This document shows positions 35,116 through 44,212 of a stretch of DNA of 64,000 bases, piece after piece. The stretch spans positions 1 to 64,000 of the forward strand of contig JAFZGA010000005.1 in the NCBI GenBank assembly GCA_017555585.1, in the 5' to 3' direction. Below the pieces are notes generated by a model. The model had not been told where the DNA came from. It saw only the letters and a program-made list of their open reading frames with translations, and made no database searches. The stretch is from Bacteroidaceae bacterium. Lineage in GTDB: Bacteria; Bacteroidota; Bacteroidia; Bacteroidales; Bacteroidaceae. Positions within the stretch are counted from its first letter, which is position 1; every line of letters starts with the position of its first letter. The position numbers were made by a program, and so were the translations under genes.

Positions 35116-37074
35116 TTACTCCTCCTCGTTTGCTTTGTCTTCCTCGACAACAAGGTTATCGATGATGAAGTTCTGGCGTTCCATGGTGTTCTTGCCCATG
35201 TAGTAGCTCAGCAGATCCTCTACCTTGTCGTCTTTGTGCAGTTCAACGCGCTCCAAGCGCATGTCAGAGCCGATGAAATTACGGAACTCATCGGGAGATA
35301 TCTCGCCGAGTCCCTTGAATCGTGTTATCTCGGGGTTCGGTGACAGCTTCTCGATTGCCGCAATACGCTCTTCGTCGCTGTAGCAATATATTGTTTCAAA
35401 ATCGCTCTTGTGCTCCTTTTTCTCTTCCGCTCCCTTTTTTCCGCGTGGCAACTTGCGTCTGTTGCGTACACGGAACAGCGGTGTCTGCAGGATGTATACG
35501 TGTCCTTTCTTGATCAGCTCAGGGAAGAACTGGAGAAAGAATGTTATCATCAGCAGTCTGATATGCATACCGTCGACATCGGCATCGGTGGCTACAATAA
35601 CTTTGTTGTATCTCAATCCCTCAAGACCGTCCTCAATGTTCAGTGCCGCCTGTAGCAAGTTGAATTCCTCGTTCTGGTAAACAACGGCACGTGTCAATCC
35701 AAAACAGTTTAATGGTTTTCCGCGCAGGCTGAATACTGCCTGTGTGTTGGCATCACGGCTTTTGGTTATTGAACCGCTGGCAGAGTCACCCTCGGTGATG
35801 AATATGCAACTCTCGTCCATGCGGTCTCCCTTGGTGTCGTTGTAATGTATGCGGCAATCGCGAAGTTTGCGGTTGTGCATGTTTACTTTCTTTGCCTTTT
35901 CACGTACCTGTTTTGTAAGTCCGGCAAGTTCCTTGCGCTCTTTTTCCGAAGCCGTAATCTTTGTCAGTATGACATCGCTTATGTCGGGGTTCTTGTGAAG
36001 GAAATTGTCAAGTTCTTCCTTTACAAAGTCGCTGATGAACTTCTTCACGCTCATGCTTCCAGGGTCGGGTGCTATGGTTGTAGAGCCAAGTCTTACTTTT
36101 GTCTGGCTCTCGAAAACAGGCTCCTGAATGTTGATTGCAATAGCTGCAACAATACCGTTGCGGATGTCGCAATATTCGAAGTTCTTTGCCGAGAAAAAGT
36201 CGTGAATGGTAAGTGCGACAAGCTCCTTGAATGCACTCTGGTGTGTTCCGCCCTGTGAGGTATGCTGTCCGTTTACGAATGAGTAGTACTCCTCGCCGTA
36301 CTGCTGCGCATGGGTGAATGCGATTTCGATATCATTGCTCTTAAGATGAATGATAGGGTAGAGGGCATCGGCCGTCATGCGGTCGCTGAGCAGGTCGACA
36401 AGTCCGTTGCGTGAAAGGATACGCTTGCCGTTGAACATGATTGCCAATCCTGTGTTCAGGTATGTGTAGTTGCGCAACAGTGTCTCGATGTATGCATCGC
36501 GGTATTCATAATTGCGGTACAGGGTATTGTCGGGTGTGAACGATATGTATGTACCGTTCTCGTCGTTTGTCTTTTCTGTAGTGTCGCTTACAAGTATACC
36601 TTTTTCGAATTTTGCGATGCGTACAACTCCCTCGCGGTAGCTACGTACCTCAAAATCGGTACTTGTCGCGTTTACGGCCTTAAGACCGACACCGTTGAGG
36701 CCTACCGATTTCTGGAATACTTTGTCGTCGTATTTTGCACCGGTGTTGAGCTTACTTACAGCCTGGATCATCATTCCCTGAGGAATTCCACGGCCATAGT
36801 CGCGGACAGTCACAGTGTGGTTTTCTATGATGTCAATCTCAATGCGTTTGCCAAAGCCCATCTTGAACTCGTCGATGCAGTTGTCGACAACCTCTTTGAG
36901 CAGGACATATATACCGTCGTCGCTTTGCGATCCGTCGCCCAATTTACCGATGTACATACCGGGGCGCAGACGTATGTGCTCCACGTCGCTGAGGTGACGT
37001 ATGGAGTCGTCGTCGTATGCGGCAACATCTACTTTGGGATTTTCGTTGAATTCCAAGTCTTTATCTTCGGACAT
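35116..37074 (-). CDS. parE: DNA topoisomerase IV subunit B (type IIA)
   Basis: ATPase subunit of a type IIA topoisomerase that decatenates replicated chromosomes. 652 residues. The GHKL ATPase domain shows [22 protein letters not shown] and the GVGLKAVNA lid. The transducer domain is followed by a TOPRIM region with EGDSASGSI and [14 protein letters not shown]. It is shorter than a typical GyrB and lacks insertions, which fits ParE. The A subunit gene is not in the window. A GNAT-like gene lies 36 bases upstream and coaD follows. Confidence 0.93.
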   Translation of the reverse strand: MSEDKDLEFNENPKVDVAAYDDDSIRHLSDVEHIRLRPGMYIGKLGDGSQSDDGIYVLLKEVVDNCIDEFKMGFGKRIEIDIIENHTVTVRDYGRGIPQGMMIQAVSKLNTGAKYDDKVFQKSVGLNGVGLKAVNATSTDFEVRSYREGVVRIAKFEKGILVSDTTEKTNDENGTYISFTPDNTLYRNYEYRDAYIETLLRNYTYLNTGLAIMFNGKRILSRNGLVDLLSDRMTADALYPIIHLKSNDIEIAFTHAQQYGEEYYSFVNGQHTSQGGTHQSAFKELVALTIHDFFSAKNFEYCDIRNGIVAAIAINIQEPVFESQTKVRLGSTTIAPDPGSMSVKKFISDFVKEELDNFLHKNPDISDVILTKITASEKERKELAGLTKQVREKAKKVNMHNRKLRDCRIHYNDTKGDRMDESCIFITEGDSASGSITKSRDANTQAVFSLRGKPLNCFGLTRAVVYQNEEFNLLQAALNIEDGLEGLRYNKVIVATDADVDGMHIRLLMITFFLQFFPELIKKGHVYILQTPLFRVRNRRKLPRGKKGAEEKKEHKSDFETIYCYSDEERIAAIEKLSPNPEITRFKGLGEISPDEFRNFIGSDMRLERVELHKDDKVEDLLSYYMGKNTMERQNFIIDNLVVEEDKANEEE

Positions 37075-37110
37075 CTTTCGTGTTTTATATATCTGTTTAA
37101 TAGTTCTGTA

Positions 37111-38241
37111 TCAAAGCTTTTTCTTGAATGCTCTGCGGCGTTTGTGCTGGTCTTTTTCAAAATCGTCCCATTGGCTCAGCATCTTCTTGTTGTCTTCGAG
37201 CTCGGGGTTGCTTTCTACATCTTCAAGTCCCATCTCAATGAAATTGCCTAACAGGTGGTTGAATATCACGGCAAAGGCTCCTTTGCTCTGATATTCCGGT
37301 TTTACGGCTACAAGCAGAAAGTCAAGACGCTTGGGATGCTTGATGAACAAGGCCTTTACAATGTGCCACCATCCGAACGGGAAGAGTCTTCCTTTTGCCT
37401 TACGCAGTGCCTCGGCAAGCGAGAAGATGCTTACGCCTAATGCTACAAGGTTGTCGTCCTTGTCGACTATGAACGCGGCAAGACGCAGATCGATAAAAGG
37501 TATGTACATCTTGATGTATTGCTTTATCTGCCTGTCGCTGAGCTTTGAATATCCGTACAGCTCGGAGTAGCATTCGTTGATAAGGTTGAAAAAGTCTTTG
37601 CCATATCGCTTGGCAACTTCGGCGCGCGATTTGAATTTTGCAACCCTGAGCTGATATTTGCGCTCTACGATAGCCGAAACACGTACCGCCTTTTCCCATC
37701 TCTGTTCGGGTACGTTCATCAAGTATTCAATCCAATCGACCTCCTTGACATATCCCATACGTTGCATGTGCTCGGGATAGTACGGGTGGTTGTAAATTGT
37801 CGCCATTGTTCCCAAGCGGTCGAATCCCTTGATGAGCATTCCTTCTGCATCAAGGTCGGTAAAACCGAACGGGCCTTCAATCTCGGTCATTCCACGTTCG
37901 CGTGCCCAATTCTCGGCTGTTGCGAAAAGTGCATCTACGACTTCGTTGTCATCAATGAAGTCTACCCAACCGAAACGTGCGGCTTTCTTGTTCCATGTCT
38001 CGTTTGCACGATGGTTAATTATCGCGGCGATACGTCCTACGGGCTTCCCGTCGCGGTATGCAAGAAAATAATCGGCTTCGCAAAATTCAAAAGCCGCATT
38101 ACGGTCCTTGCGCAAAGTATTTACAGTATCCTCATACAAGTCGGGAACAAAATACGGATTCCCCTTGTACAACTCATAGTTAAAACGGATAAAGGTCTTC
38201 AGTTGCCTTTTGTTATCTACTTTTACAATGTTTACTGACAT
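37111..38241 (-). CDS. GNAT-like protein of unknown substrate
   Basis: A 376-residue soluble protein. The C-terminal half has features of an acyltransferase fold (LVAVKPEYQSKGAFAVIFNHL, an acetyl-CoA-loop-like stretch) and the N-terminal half has YFLAYRDGKPVGRIAAIIN, a second GNAT-like strand-turn. I know similar Bacteroidota proteins only as hypothetical or putative acetyltransferases. The frame is open to 38298, but a promoter at 38267-38299 starts the transcript after that point, so the ATG at 38241 (MSVNIVKVDNKRQL) is chosen. It leads a likely four-gene unit with parE, coaD and the S41 protease. Confidence 0.75.
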   Translation of the reverse strand: MSVNIVKVDNKRQLKTFIRFNYELYKGNPYFVPDLYEDTVNTLRKDRNAAFEFCEADYFLAYRDGKPVGRIAAIINHRANETWNKKAARFGWVDFIDDNEVVDALFATAENWARERGMTEIEGPFGFTDLDAEGMLIKGFDRLGTMATIYNHPYYPEHMQRMGYVKEVDWIEYLMNVPEQRWEKAVRVSAIVERKYQLRVAKFKSRAEVAKRYGKDFFNLINECYSELYGYSKLSDRQIKQYIKMYIPFIDLRLAAFIVDKDDNLVALGVSIFSLAEALRKAKGRLFPFGWWHIVKALFIKHPKRLDFLLVAVKPEYQSKGAFAVIFNHLLGNFIEMGLEDVESNPELEDNKKMLSQWDDFEKDQHKRRRAFKKKL

Positions 38242-38266
38242 TAATCGATACTGTTTGTAAGTTTGT

Positions 38267-38299
38267 GTAAATTTACGACTTAATTCCGAAACGAACAAA
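38267..38299 (-). promoter_or_regulatory. Promoter for the GNAT-like/parE/coaD/S41 unit
   Basis: On the minus strand, TTTG (38299-38296), exactly 20 bases, then TAAATTTAC (38275-38267). It is close to consensus and places the transcript start near 38261. Confidence 0.7.
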
Positions 38300-38398
38300 T
38301 TTGTATTATTCCATGAATAAAGAAGCTTTCTAAAAAAAATAAAAAAATATGCCGTAACTGTAAAAAGTCATGTCGGACGGTTATATGACTGTTTATAT

Positions 38399-38423
38399 TA
38401 AACAACAAATATGTGGTTGTTTA
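38399..38423 (-). terminator. Weak stem-loop after the zinc peptidase
   Basis: TAAACAAC / GTTGTTTA (8 bp) just past the stop. A second small dyad, AGTCAT 38366-38371 / ATGACT 38385-38390, lies beyond it. Neither has a T run. The rest of 38300-38365 is AT-rich and empty. Confidence 0.35.
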
Positions 38424-38425
38424 TG

Positions 38426-39121
38426 TTATATCTCGGGTGTATATCTTTTAAGCTTGTTGCGTATCTCTTTAGAATTGCTTCTGCACACCTTGTCGAGTAT
38501 TTCCCAAAAACGTTCGCCATGGTTCATCTCTACGGTGTGGCACAGTTCGTGCAACAGGACATAATCTATCAGTTCGTCGCTGAGCAGTACAAGGTATATG
38601 CTCAAACTGATGTTGCCTTTGCCGCTGCAGCTTCCCCAACGGCTGTGGCTGTTACGTACTGAGCAGTAGTTGTATTTGAATCCATGCTCTTTTGCCAGTT
38701 GTTCAAGGCGTTGCGGTAGTACCTTCTTCGCCTGTTCGTGAATGGCATTTGTCATCACTCTCTTCAACCACTCCTGAATGTCGTGGTATACGGTATGCTC
38801 CGGGCACATAAGCAACCTTGAGGAGCCGTTCTCAACCCACATGAATTTCTCTCCTTTGTATTCCTGCACCTCTATCCTGAATGTGTCGTTTCCTACGGTA
38901 TATCCTGGGAGTATGGTCCTTGTATTTGCAGCCTGTTGCGCTTTCAACTTGTTACCATGCATGGCAAGTGCCCTTTCAATGTCCTTTTGTGTGGCGAATA
39001 CAGGAACAGTGAGATGGATGCACTCTTTTTTGGCACGCATAATGATCTGCCTTGCGCGTCTGTTGACTGCAATCTTTATCAATCCCCATTCCGGGTGCAT
39101 GAATTCTTGTTTTACGGGCAT
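38426..39121 (-). CDS. YgjP/M48-type zinc metallopeptidase domain protein
   Basis: A 231-residue cytoplasmic protein of the YgjP-like (DUF45) family. The zinc site is visible as YVLLHELCHTVEMNHGERFW (two His and Glu, with a third His downstream), preceded by the family's SRWGSCSGKGNISLS motif. Members are predicted metal-dependent proteases; E. coli YgjP has been linked to nucleic acid metabolism genes only by context. No signal peptide is seen. It lies alone between the speA terminator and an AT-rich gap; a promoter was not found. Confidence 0.88.
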   Translation of the reverse strand: MPVKQEFMHPEWGLIKIAVNRRARQIIMRAKKECIHLTVPVFATQKDIERALAMHGNKLKAQQAANTRTILPGYTVGNDTFRIEVQEYKGEKFMWVENGSSRLLMCPEHTVYHDIQEWLKRVMTNAIHEQAKKVLPQRLEQLAKEHGFKYNYCSVRNSHSRWGSCSGKGNISLSIYLVLLSDELIDYVLLHELCHTVEMNHGERFWEILDKVCRSNSKEIRNKLKRYTPEI

Positions 39122-39139
39122 CGGCTTTTTATATAGGCA

Positions 39140-39172
39140 TGAAAGGTTGTAGCGTGAATCTACAACCTTTCA
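39140..39172 (-). terminator. Terminator after speA
   Basis: Perfect 13-bp stem TGAAAGGTTGTAG / CTACAACCTTTCA with a 7-base loop, 24 bases past the speA stop. Confidence 0.8.
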
Positions 39173-39195
39173 GTAACTTTAATATTGTCAATCAA

Positions 39196-41091
39196 TCAGT
39201 AATCGAGGTAGGTATATCCGTACAATCCCGATCTGTAGTTGGATAGGAACTCTTTGCCCTCTTCAAGAGTGATTTTACCCTCCTTTACAGCACTAGTTAC
39301 CCAGCGCTCAAGGGTACGTACGAGCTTGCGTGCATCGAACTGAACGTAATCAAGTACGTCGGCAATGGTCTCGCCGTCAATGATCTTTTCAATCTGATAG
39401 CTCTTCTCGTCCACACTTACGTGTACGGCATTCGTGTCACCGAACAGGTTGTGCATGTCTCCAAGAATCTCCTGGTATGCTCCTACAAGGAATGCACCAA
39501 GATAATATGGTTCGTTCGGCTTCATGCGATGCACCTTCAATGAGTCGGCCTTGCTGTTATAATGAATGAAGTCGGTGATCTTGCCATCGCTGTCGCAGGT
39601 CATATCCTGTATGGTGCAGTAGCGGTCAGGGCGCTCGTCAAGTCGGTGTATCGGCATTATCGGGAAGAACTGGTCGATACCCCAGCTGTCGGGTAAGCTC
39701 TGGAACAGTGAGAAATTACAGAAATATTTGTCAGCAATGAGTTTCGGCAACTTTCTCAAGTCATCGGGCACATGCTTCATGTTTTTCGCTATCGTCAGAA
39801 TCTCGCGGATGATACTCCAGAACATGCTTTCAATCTGTGCACGTGTCTTTAGGTCGACGATACCGTGGCTGAACAACTCAAGTGCCTCTTCGCGGATCTG
39901 TTGTGCATCGTGCAGTGCTTCGAGCATTGTACGCTGGTCGAGTTCGCACCATATCTTGTACAATTCTTTTGCAAGATCGTGGTCATTTGCAGCAACTTCC
40001 CACTCCTCGTCCATCTGTGGTAATGCGGCTGTTTCAAGAACCTCGAATATGAGCACTGCATGGTGTGCCGAAACCGAGCGTCCGCTCTCTGTGATGATAT
40101 TGGGGTGGGGGATACCGTTCTTGTCGGCAGCGTCCACCATTGTGTATATCGCGTCATTGACATACTCCTGTATAGAGTAGTTGACACTGCTCTCGCTGCT
40201 CGATGAGCGTGTACCGTCGTAGTCGACACCCAGTCCGCCGCCTATGTCGGTAAACTCGATGTTGTAGCCTAATTTGTGCAACTGCACGTAGAACTGTGAT
40301 GCCTCGCGCAAAGCTGTTTTGATGTGGCGAATACGTGTGATCTGGCTTCCTATGTGGAAATGGATAAGTCTAAGACAATCCTTTATATCGTATCTCTCAA
40401 GAATGTCGAGTGCTTCCAGAAGTTCGCTCGATGTCAAACCGAACTTGCTTGCATCTCCACCGCTCTCTTCCCATTTTCCGCTGCCTTCTGATGCCAACTT
40501 GATACGTATTCCGATGTTTGGACGCACTCCAAGTCGTTTGCCGATCTTGGCAATACGTTTAAGCTCGTTCAGCTTCTCCACAACAAGGAATATTCGGCGT
40601 CCCATCTTCTGTGCAAGCAACGCAAGCTCGATATAGCTGTCGTCCTTGTAACCGTTGCATATGATGAGTGCGTCGCTTTCGGTATTCATGGCGATTACCG
40701 CATGCAATTCGGGTTTTGATCCGGCTTCAAGTCCAATATTGTATTTCTTGCCGTGACTTGTGATCTCTTCCACGACAGGACGCATCTGATTTACCTTTAT
40801 CGGATAAACGATGAAGTTCTCTCCTTTGTAGTTGTACTCTTGTGAAGCTATTTTGAAACAACCCGAAATCTTCTCTATTCTGTTGTCAAGAATATCCGGG
40901 AAACGTATAAGTACGGGAGCGGCCACGTCGCGTAGTTGCAACTCGTCCATAAGCTCCTTGAGATCAATCTGTATGCCGTCTTTTTTGGGAGTGACAGCTA
41001 CATTACCCTTTTCATTGATGCTGAAATAAGAAGCTCCCCAACCATTTATGTTGTACAGCTCCTCTGAGTCCTCAATGCGCCATTTTCTCAT
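39196..41091 (-). CDS. speA: Biosynthetic arginine decarboxylase
   Basis: Converts arginine to agmatine with pyridoxal phosphate, the first step of the agmatine route to polyamines. 631 residues, the usual length of the SpeA type. The PLP-barrel lysine lies in IVYPIKVNQMRPV (about residues 75-87). Other family marks are GLEAGSKPELHAV, HFHIGSQITRIRHI and the C-terminal active-site region. SpeB or agmatine deiminase genes are not in the window. It is the last gene of a topA-aroK-speA run, 53 bases after aroK. Confidence 0.96.
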   Translation of the reverse strand: MRKWRIEDSEELYNINGWGASYFSINEKGNVAVTPKKDGIQIDLKELMDELQLRDVAAPVLIRFPDILDNRIEKISGCFKIASQEYNYKGENFIVYPIKVNQMRPVVEEITSHGKKYNIGLEAGSKPELHAVIAMNTESDALIICNGYKDDSYIELALLAQKMGRRIFLVVEKLNELKRIAKIGKRLGVRPNIGIRIKLASEGSGKWEESGGDASKFGLTSSELLEALDILERYDIKDCLRLIHFHIGSQITRIRHIKTALREASQFYVQLHKLGYNIEFTDIGGGLGVDYDGTRSSSSESSVNYSIQEYVNDAIYTMVDAADKNGIPHPNIITESGRSVSAHHAVLIFEVLETAALPQMDEEWEVAANDHDLAKELYKIWCELDQRTMLEALHDAQQIREEALELFSHGIVDLKTRAQIESMFWSIIREILTIAKNMKHVPDDLRKLPKLIADKYFCNFSLFQSLPDSWGIDQFFPIMPIHRLDERPDRYCTIQDMTCDSDGKITDFIHYNSKADSLKVHRMKPNEPYYLGAFLVGAYQEILGDMHNLFGDTNAVHVSVDEKSYQIEKIIDGETIADVLDYVQFDARKLVRTLERWVTSAVKEGKITLEEGKEFLSNYRSGLYGYTYLDY

Positions 41092-41144
41092 GTCTGAAAT
41101 GTTCGATAGCAGTTAATGATTAAAAAAATATCTCCTTTTATAGT

Positions 41145-41672
41145 TTATAGTTCAATCTGTTGTAGGAATGCCTTTACCGATTCCTCGATCTGTTTCGAAT
41201 CTTCAAGCCTGTCGGCTCTGAATTTCTGCTTTGCCTTGTTGTAGTGCGGTGCTCTTTTTGCAAGCTGTTCCACTATGAAGCTGCGAAGCTCCTCGTCGCT
41301 CTTTTCCATTATCAGCGGACGTTTCTTGCGTGCGATGCTCAGCCTTATGAACAGTCTCTCTACAGGCACGTCAAGGAAAACTGTCGTACCCTGCCCGTTC
41401 ATGTATTCGATGTTGTCGAAGAAGCAGGGTGTCCCTCCACCGGTAGATATCACGACATTCTCAAATTCACCGGCCTCGTGCAACATTCTGCGCTCGATGT
41501 TCCTGAATTCCTCTTCACCCTTTCCGGCAAAGATCTGTGACACGCTCTTGCACATTCGCTCTTCGATGTAGGTGTCCAGATCAATGAACTGGATATCAAG
41601 TTCCTTGGCAAGCGCACGTCCTAATGTGGTCTTGCCTGCTCCCATGTAGCCTATGAGGAATATACGTGTCAT
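41145..41672 (-). CDS. aroK: Shikimate kinase
   Basis: Phosphorylates shikimate at the 3-hydroxyl on the way to chorismate. 175 residues. Walker A is GYMGAGKTTLGRAL, shikimate-binding residues lie in FIDLDTYIEER and FRNIERRML, then STGGGTPCF, and the lid region follows (RKKRPLI). Its ATG overlaps the topA stop by four bases (ATGA), so translation is coupled. No other aro genes are nearby. Confidence 0.96.
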   Translation of the reverse strand: MTRIFLIGYMGAGKTTLGRALAKELDIQFIDLDTYIEERMCKSVSQIFAGKGEEEFRNIERRMLHEAGEFENVVISTGGGTPCFFDNIEYMNGQGTTVFLDVPVERLFIRLSIARKKRPLIMEKSDEELRSFIVEQLAKRAPHYNKAKQKFRADRLEDSKQIEESVKAFLQQIEL

Positions 41673-43993
41673 TTCTTTTTGGTATATTGTCTTTTTGCAG
41701 GAGCCTTGCCGCTTTCCTTCTGTTTGTTTACAATGTCAATGCACTCTTCCAATGTGAGTTCTGCCGGTGTTACATTCTTCGGTAACTTATAGTTCTTTCC
41801 GTCGAATGCAATGTATGGTCCGAAACGTCCGTTCAGCACCTGAAGTTCCGGTTTTTCGTCAAAAATCTTGATGACACGTTCTGCTTCCGCCTTGCGTTTC
41901 TCCTCAATCAGTTCTATCGCTTCTTCAAGGCTAACAGCCAACGGGTCATGTGTCTTTGGCAATGTCACATATGCGTTGCCGAATTTTATGTATGGTCCGA
42001 AACGTCCAGCTCCGATTGTTACCGAGTTGCCTTCATAATCTCCCAATGTGCGTGGAAGGCTAAACAGCCCCAAAGCCTCTTCAAGAGTTATTGTCTCGAG
42101 TGTCTGTCCGGGTTTCATCTGTGCAAAACGTGGTTTCTCCTCGTCTGTAGCCGAACCTATCTGTACTATAGGACCAAATCGGCCAATCTTTACCGATACC
42201 GGCTTGCCGCTTACAGGGTCGTTTCCGAGTATGCGTTCGCCGACCTTGTGCTCGTTCTTGGTCTGAATGATATTCTCGATCTTTGGCTCAAACTCCTTGT
42301 AGAATCCTGAAATGAGATCTGACCATACCAATTTACCGTCGGCAATCTCGTCGAACTCCTTCTCGACACTTGCTGTAAAGTTGTAGTCCATTATCTCGGG
42401 GAAGAAGTCGAGCAGGAAGTCATTCACAACAATACCGATGTCAGTAGGCAACAGTTTTGCCTTTTCTGCTCCTGCATTTTCTTTGCCCTCCTTAGTGGTT
42501 ATCTTGCCGTTCTTGAGGGTAAGTATGTTATATATTCTTGTGGTTCCACTTTTGTTACCTTTCTCGACATAGCCTCTCTGCTGTATTGTACTGATTGTTG
42601 GCGCGTATGTCGAAGGACGTCCTATACCGAGCTCTTCGAGCTTGCGTACAAGGCTTGCCTCGGTGTAGCGTGGAGGGTGCTGTGTGAAACGTTCTGTAGC
42701 AACAATCTCTTTTGTTGTCAGCGCATCTCCCTTATGTACAGCTGGTATTGCAATGCTTTCGTTCTGGTTCTCGTCATCGGTACTTTCCCTGTACACCTGT
42801 AAGAAACCGTCGAATACTGTTACCTCACCTGTTGCTACAAAGCTCTCGCTGTGTCCGCTGATTGATATGTTTACAGTGGTCTTTTCGATAACGGCATCAG
42901 CCATCTGTGACGCTATCGTACGTTTCCATATAAGCTCATAAAGTCGTTTCTCGGGGATTGTTCCATCGATGGTGGCATTCGTCATGTATGTAGGACGTAT
43001 GGCCTCGTGTGCCTCTTGTGCACCTTTGGAGCTTGTAGAGTAGTTGCGGCTTTTCAGGTACTCGCTGCCGTATGTGTCTGTGACAACACTCTTGCATGAA
43101 CCTATGCATAGCGATGAGAGGTTCACAGAGTCGGTACGCATGTATGTGATGTATCCCGATTCGTATAGTCTCTGTGCAATCATCATTGTTTGGGATACAG
43201 TGAAACCGAGTTTACGTGCTGCTTCCTGTTGCAATGTAGATGTTGTGAAAGGTGCTGCAGGAACCCTTTTCTGCGGTTTTGTGCTTACATCATCGATGAC
43301 AAATGTGGCATTTTCGCATGATTGGAGGAATTTTTCAGCCTCTTCCTTTGTCTTGAAACGTTTTGACAACTCTGTGTTCAACGCTCCTGCTCCATCCGGC
43401 AATTCGAATGTTGCTGTAATTCGGTAGCTACTTTCGGAATTGAAACGGTTAATTTCCCTTTCGCGTTCAACGATGAGTCTTACGGTAACACTCTGTACAC
43501 GTCCTGCCGATAACGCCGGCTTCACTTTGCGCCATAGTACTGGCGACAGCTTGAAACCTACAATACGGTCGAGAACGCGACGTGCCTGCTGTGCATATAC
43601 GAGATTTGTGTCTATTTCTCTGGGCTTTTCAATTGCATTGAGAATAGCGTTCTTTGTAATCTCATGGAATACGATACGCTTTGTGTTCTCTGGCTTTAGC
43701 CCAAGTACAGTGTAAAGATGCCAGCTTATGGCTTCTCCCTCGCGGTCTTCATCGGATGCAAGCCATACCATGTCGGCTTTTTTGACTTCGCTTTTCAGGG
43801 TGCTTACGAGCTTTTCCTTTTCTGCCGGAATTTCATATTCCGGTTCAAATGTCCGGGTATTTATGCTGAACTCCTTTTTTTTGAGGTCGCATATATGACC
43901 GTAACTCGACATTACCTTATAATCCTTGCCAAGGAATTTCTCTATTGTTTTTGCTTTGGCCGGTGACTCTACTATAACTAAATTTTTCTGCAT
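41669..43993 (-). CDS. topA: DNA topoisomerase I
   Basis: Type IA enzyme that relaxes negative supercoils. 774 residues. The TOPRIM domain opens with VIVESPAKAKTIEKFLG and contains the acidic triad LASDEDREGEAIS. The active-site tyrosine is in GYITYMRTDSVNL. Instead of the C4 zinc fingers of E. coli TopA, the C-terminal region holds three repeats with GRFGPYI or RFGPIV cores (about 590-740), followed by a lysine-rich tail, as is usual in Bacteroidota. It heads the topA-aroK-speA run. Confidence 0.96.
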   Translation of the reverse strand: MQKNLVIVESPAKAKTIEKFLGKDYKVMSSYGHICDLKKKEFSINTRTFEPEYEIPAEKEKLVSTLKSEVKKADMVWLASDEDREGEAISWHLYTVLGLKPENTKRIVFHEITKNAILNAIEKPREIDTNLVYAQQARRVLDRIVGFKLSPVLWRKVKPALSAGRVQSVTVRLIVEREREINRFNSESSYRITATFELPDGAGALNTELSKRFKTKEEAEKFLQSCENATFVIDDVSTKPQKRVPAAPFTTSTLQQEAARKLGFTVSQTMMIAQRLYESGYITYMRTDSVNLSSLCIGSCKSVVTDTYGSEYLKSRNYSTSSKGAQEAHEAIRPTYMTNATIDGTIPEKRLYELIWKRTIASQMADAVIEKTTVNISISGHSESFVATGEVTVFDGFLQVYRESTDDENQNESIAIPAVHKGDALTTKEIVATERFTQHPPRYTEASLVRKLEELGIGRPSTYAPTISTIQQRGYVEKGNKSGTTRIYNILTLKNGKITTKEGKENAGAEKAKLLPTDIGIVVNDFLLDFFPEIMDYNFTASVEKEFDEIADGKLVWSDLISGFYKEFEPKIENIIQTKNEHKVGERILGNDPVSGKPVSVKIGRFGPIVQIGSATDEEKPRFAQMKPGQTLETITLEEALGLFSLPRTLGDYEGNSVTIGAGRFGPYIKFGNAYVTLPKTHDPLAVSLEEAIELIEEKRKAEAERVIKIFDEKPELQVLNGRFGPYIAFDGKNYKLPKNVTPAELTLEECIDIVNKQKESGKAPAKRQYTKKK

Positions 43994-44048
43994 GACACAA
44001 ATGCCGTTTTCTGTTGTCGGGAAAATACCCTTTTTAATGTTTTGCCGA

Positions 44049-44056
44049 CAAAAGTA
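44049..44056 (-). promoter_or_regulatory. -7 element for topA
   Basis: Minus-strand TACTTTTG matches TAnnTTTG, with GTTT 20 bases upstream as a partial -33. It leaves a leader of about 50 bases before the topA ATG. Confidence 0.5.
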
Positions 44057-44124
44057 GAAAAGTTTCCTGTATATTTAAACCAAAAAAACGAAAAAAAATA
44101 AAAAGAGTCGGGCACCTTTCTCCC

Positions 44125-44144
44125 TAAAATAATATATTATTTTA
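44125..44144. repeat. 20-bp AT palindrome upstream of topA
   Basis: A perfect palindrome, TAAAATAATATATTATTTTA, sits between the barrel operon end and the topA promoter. A weaker dyad, AGGTG / CACCT (about 44148-44166), next to it may terminate the barrel operon. The remainder of 43994-44212 holds no gene. Confidence 0.5.
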
Positions 44145-44212
44145 AATAGGTGAAATTTTTACACCTTGAAGAAATATTTTGCCCAATCTCTTTTTAAGGA
44201 ACAACGTGAACT